DNA from: Sporosarcina ureae
Lineage (GTDB): Bacteria; Bacillota; Bacilli; Bacillales_A; Planococcaceae
Direction: 5' to 3'
DNA: 64,000 bases
Assembly: GCF_029267015.1 (NCBI RefSeq)
Contig: NZ_JARIEA010000008.1
Coordinates: forward strand, 1-64,000
Below, in pieces: positions 61,226 through 64,000 of this stretch. The notes beneath the pieces were generated by a model. It saw only the letters and a list, made by a program, of their open reading frames with translations, did not search any database and had not been told where the DNA came from. Made by a program: the position numbers and the translations under genes. The stretch's first letter is position 1. Each line of letters begins with the position of its first letter.

Positions 61226-63490
61226 TTAGAAATATATATCCGAGAATTCATATTTCACTCTCTCCATCCGATCCATATCATGAGTAGGCTCATATATAGT
61301 TCCGTTAGTAGTGGAACTCTCGATGGGCAGTTCAATAGTAAATGTACTCCCCTTACCTAAAACACTTTCAACGTACAGGGTACCACCATGCAGTTCAGCT
61401 AGAGATTTAGCTAAAGGTAAACCAAGTCCTGCGCCTTCAGATAGACGATTAAAATTACGATTTATTTGGATGAACTTCTTAAAGACATCGTGCAGGTCTT
61501 TTTGCGCGATTCCGATCCCCTCATCCGTGACGGAGATTCTTACAGTGTTTTGATCGGTTATTACTACTTTCACCAGTATTTGTTTACCTGTTGCAGAGAA
61601 TTTAATAGCATTTGAAATAAGGTTGAGTAAAATCCTGTCGAATTTATAAACATCCAATGCCATCATTACCTCTTCCACTTCAGGATCAAAGAGGAGTTGA
61701 ATGTCTAGTGACATCGTATAGTCTGATACCGAGTCTACAATCCCGTCAACAATCTCTACTATATTATAATTGTATGTGCTCAACTCATACACTTCCGATT
61801 CCAACTTGGAAATGTCCAAAATATTGTTGACCAATTTAATGAGTCGATAATAATTTCCGATCGTGGCTTTATTGATATGGAAGAGCTCTTCCCTATGTTC
61901 TTCGAGAGAATTTTTTTCTAAATACAAGTTCACCAATTGTGCACCACTGAATATGACACTTAACGGTGTTTTGAGTTCGTGGGATATATTAATGAAGATT
62001 TCTTCTTGCATTGTGAGTAGTTTCTCCATATTTTCCGTTGCGATTTCCTCATCCGTTATATCAAACCCTACCGCGACGATTTTCTCTACAATATTGTCAC
62101 ACGTAAATATCGGGTGGAATATAGTTTTTGTATACTTTTTCTCTCCTTGCAACACGGCTTGATGTTTGTGTACAAAAGGAATTTTGGTTGTAATAGAAGT
62201 GTGGATTTCATTTTTCACGTCATGTAAATTATCTGCCCTATAGAAATCAAAAAACGATCTTCCGATAATATCTAGTTCTGTAGAGATAGCACTTCGCTGC
62301 ATCTGAATAAATTGAAATGCGTATTGATTAATATAATCGATTTTGTAGTCTTCTGGAGAAAAGGACAGATAATAAATGGGAGATACGTCCATGTTTTCTC
62401 GTAGCGCTTGATATTCTACTACTTTATGGACAAGCGCTGTGTTTTTGTAAATCAAAATAGCGCCTTCAATATTTCCTGCCCTATCATAAAGGGGTTGGCC
62501 TTCACATGAAAAATACTTCGTAGACCGTTCGCTCGTTGCAATGACTTTGTGATTACTTAACTTTTCACCACGTAACACGCGCTGATCGGGCGTATTTTCA
62601 AACGCAATCCTCTCTCCATTTATATCGTTTAATTCATACGCATCATAGATTATTTTAGTAGACATGGATTCAAAATTCGTGAGATGAGACGGAAGATAGG
62701 GTGATAGGAAATCTTTGGCCATATTATTTATATAGGCGTAGTTCCCATCCTTATCCAAAATAGTAACCGCGTCTGAAATATTATCCAAAATCAGTTCCAT
62801 CCCTGCATGACGTTTTTCAGAGCACTTTCTCTTATAAGCCCTCTGCGTCACATCATAAAAAGAAACTACAACAAACTGACGATCGCGTTCCCCCGTAATC
62901 ATTTTTATATTGATATCCCAATACGTCACTTTTCCCCCAGCGCCGATAACCTTCACTTCAAATTCGTGAAGAGACATGCCTTCGGATAGTACATCCATGA
63001 TGGCGTCTGGAAATACAGCATGATTACCTAATACGTTGTCGGAATTACTATTCATCGACAATAAGACGTTTATATAGTTCTCGTCATACTGCAGAAGAAT
63101 TCTTTCTGGATAGCTAAAAATCGCGACAGAACCATTTTTATTGGCTGCGGTGCTTCCGAAATTATTTAACGTGAAGTCTAATGAAGGACTTTCTAGCTTC
63201 TGAAAGTAATAGACGCTCACATCGGAATCGAGTGTTCTGAAGCTGATTGTCACTTCAATCGGCAATAGTTCATTGTTATAAATATAGACGCGCGCTTCAT
63301 CTTGAATGGTTTGAATGGATAGTTGATGTTCAGATTTTAGTAATACGTCTACATCTGCAAGTGATCGTCCTATAAGATCCCTTTCTTCGTATCCAGTTAA
63401 TCGCACGAATCCATCACTGACTTTATAGATTTCATTGTTTTTCGTATATATATGAGGAATATGCGCTTTTCTATTTATATTCATTACCAC
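61226..63490 (-). CDS. Cytoplasmic multi-PAS sensor histidine kinase
   Basis: A 754-residue kinase without membrane helices. Roughly four PAS-type modules precede the kinase core: about residues 10-100 (VSDGFVRLTGYEERDLIG), 140-225, 230-345 (ILDNISDAVTILDKDGNYAYIN) and 365-480. The HisKA box is FINISHELKTPLSVIFSG and the ATPase has NLISNAIKFSATG, DEGIGIAQKDLHDVFKKF and SEGAGLGLPLAKSLAELHGG. The start is a GTG nine bases from GGGGAG. No response regulator gene lies beside it. The signal is presumably intracellular. Confidence 0.88.
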   Translation of the reverse strand: MVMNINRKAHIPHIYTKNNEIYKVSDGFVRLTGYEERDLIGRSLADVDVLLKSEHQLSIQTIQDEARVYIYNNELLPIEVTISFRTLDSDVSVYYFQKLESPSLDFTLNNFGSTAANKNGSVAIFSYPERILLQYDENYINVLLSMNSNSDNVLGNHAVFPDAIMDVLSEGMSLHEFEVKVIGAGGKVTYWDINIKMITGERDRQFVVVSFYDVTQRAYKRKCSEKRHAGMELILDNISDAVTILDKDGNYAYINNMAKDFLSPYLPSHLTNFESMSTKIIYDAYELNDINGERIAFENTPDQRVLRGEKLSNHKVIATSERSTKYFSCEGQPLYDRAGNIEGAILIYKNTALVHKVVEYQALRENMDVSPIYYLSFSPEDYKIDYINQYAFQFIQMQRSAISTELDIIGRSFFDFYRADNLHDVKNEIHTSITTKIPFVHKHQAVLQGEKKYTKTIFHPIFTCDNIVEKIVAVGFDITDEEIATENMEKLLTMQEEIFINISHELKTPLSVIFSGAQLVNLYLEKNSLEEHREELFHINKATIGNYYRLIKLVNNILDISKLESEVYELSTYNYNIVEIVDGIVDSVSDYTMSLDIQLLFDPEVEEVMMALDVYKFDRILLNLISNAIKFSATGKQILVKVVITDQNTVRISVTDEGIGIAQKDLHDVFKKFIQINRNFNRLSEGAGLGLPLAKSLAELHGGTLYVESVLGKGSTFTIELPIESSTTNGTIYEPTHDMDRMERVKYEFSDIYF

Positions 63491-63531
63491 TTGCTTGCAC
63501 TCCCCTTTTTTCGACAGTAAATGTTTAGTCG

Positions 63532-63954
63532 TTAGTCGCCAGATACGCCAATCGTACCGAAATAGGTCTCTTCACCATTTTTGTAGATCTTGGAATAGGT
63601 AAATTCACGATTTGATTTAATTCGATATAGCCAATAGGTATCTTCTGTCGGCTCATCATTTTCCTTCAAATATACATGCATAGAATCTTTATCTGTTTCG
63701 ATATCTAACCCACCAAAACCTTTTCCGTTAGTGAGAAAATCCTGCGTTACGTATAAGTATTGAATATGTGCTTCATCATAGTATTTATATATTCCGTTGC
63801 GTTCTATATCCTGACTCCCCTGTACACTCTGAATAAATCTTTTGACGTTTTCGTTGACTTGCTCCTGCTTTACTTCCGAATAGGATACTGTATTTTCACC
63901 GCATCCGACCAACAGACTACTAAGCACAAAAACGAGGAAAAAGAGCTTTTTCAC
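63532..63954 (-). CDS. Lipoprotein of unknown function (140 aa)
   Basis: Starts MKKLFFLVF from a GTG at 63954, eight bases after GGGAG. Lipobox LLVGC with Cys at 18. The mature part has one SVQGSQD segment and a beta-rich C-terminus (TYWLYRIKSN, YSKIYKNGEETYFGTIG). It lies 41 bases upstream of the PAS histidine kinase gene on the same strand. Family not recognised. Confidence 0.7.
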   Translation of the reverse strand: MKKLFFLVFVLSSLLVGCGENTVSYSEVKQEQVNENVKRFIQSVQGSQDIERNGIYKYYDEAHIQYLYVTQDFLTNGKGFGGLDIETDKDSMHVYLKENDEPTEDTYWLYRIKSNREFTYSKIYKNGEETYFGTIGVSGD

Positions 63955-64000
63955 ACGCACAACTCCCTTCTTTTCACTAAATATACCATTTGTTTCATTC

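Overview
The window looks like the chromosome of a low-to-moderate GC Bacillota of the order Bacillales, most like Planococcaceae (Sporosarcina-type). The basis is the Gram-positive ribosome binding sites (AAGGAGG type), the TTG/GTG starts, NarGHJI with a staphylococcal-type NreABC oxygen/nitrate sensor, a bacillithiol-transferase (YfiT) homologue, a TcyP-type cystine carrier and a DegV protein. The genus is an inference. No rRNA, tRNA, prophage, IS element or CRISPR array was recognised. Almost all genes lie on the minus strand.

Layout. 0-2 kb: a HepT/MntA toxin-antitoxin pair and three small genes, one (59 aa) very short. 2-7.2 kb: cystine symporter, secreted beta-propeller protein, class I aminotransferase. 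7.5-12.1 kb: a run reading as lysine catabolism (aminoadipate-semialdehyde dehydrogenase, lysine 6-dehydrogenase, GNAT, acyl-CoA dehydrogenase). 12.4-17 kb: SEC-C protein, and a DHA2 drug exporter with a divergent TetR regulator. 17.1-24.6 kb: nearly complete molybdenum cofactor set (moaA, mobA, moaD, moaE, mobB, moeA, divergent moaC, moaB, moeB) with a 2-hydroxyacid dehydrogenase. 24.6-35.5 kb: nitrate respiration (narG-narH-narJ-narI, nreA-nreB-nreC, a hemerythrin protein, and a NarT/NarK nitrate transporter carrying a C-terminal PAS domain). From narG to moaB (35.5 to 23.0 kb) the genes are co-directional and tightly spaced, so enzyme, sensor, transporter and cofactor genes may share transcripts.

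35.9-45.5 kb: CoA-transferase; class I ribonucleotide reductase (nrdA, flavodoxin, nrdB) behind both a cobalamin riboswitch with terminator and an NrdR-like box; AGCS symporter; glycerate kinase; a broken ynfA. 45.7-52.4 kb: membrane protein, YfiT, arsRBC, GlsB-type protein, ArAE exporter, ECF sigma/anti-sigma pair. 53.2-56.1 kb: DegV protein, a kinase-like gene behind a yybP-ykoY (Mn2+) riboswitch, threonine aldolase. 56.2-64 kb: a run of small lipoproteins and membrane proteins of unknown function and a large multi-PAS histidine kinase.

The strongest unexplained structure is three intergenic tandem arrays (22.7, 37.5 and 44.9 kb) with an exact 21-bp period, sharing only the heptamer GCTCTAT while the other 14 bases differ between arrays. 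A second dispersed family of palindromic intergenic elements (12.3, 42.0, 52.7, 57.3 kb and a fragment at 7.4 kb) is also present.
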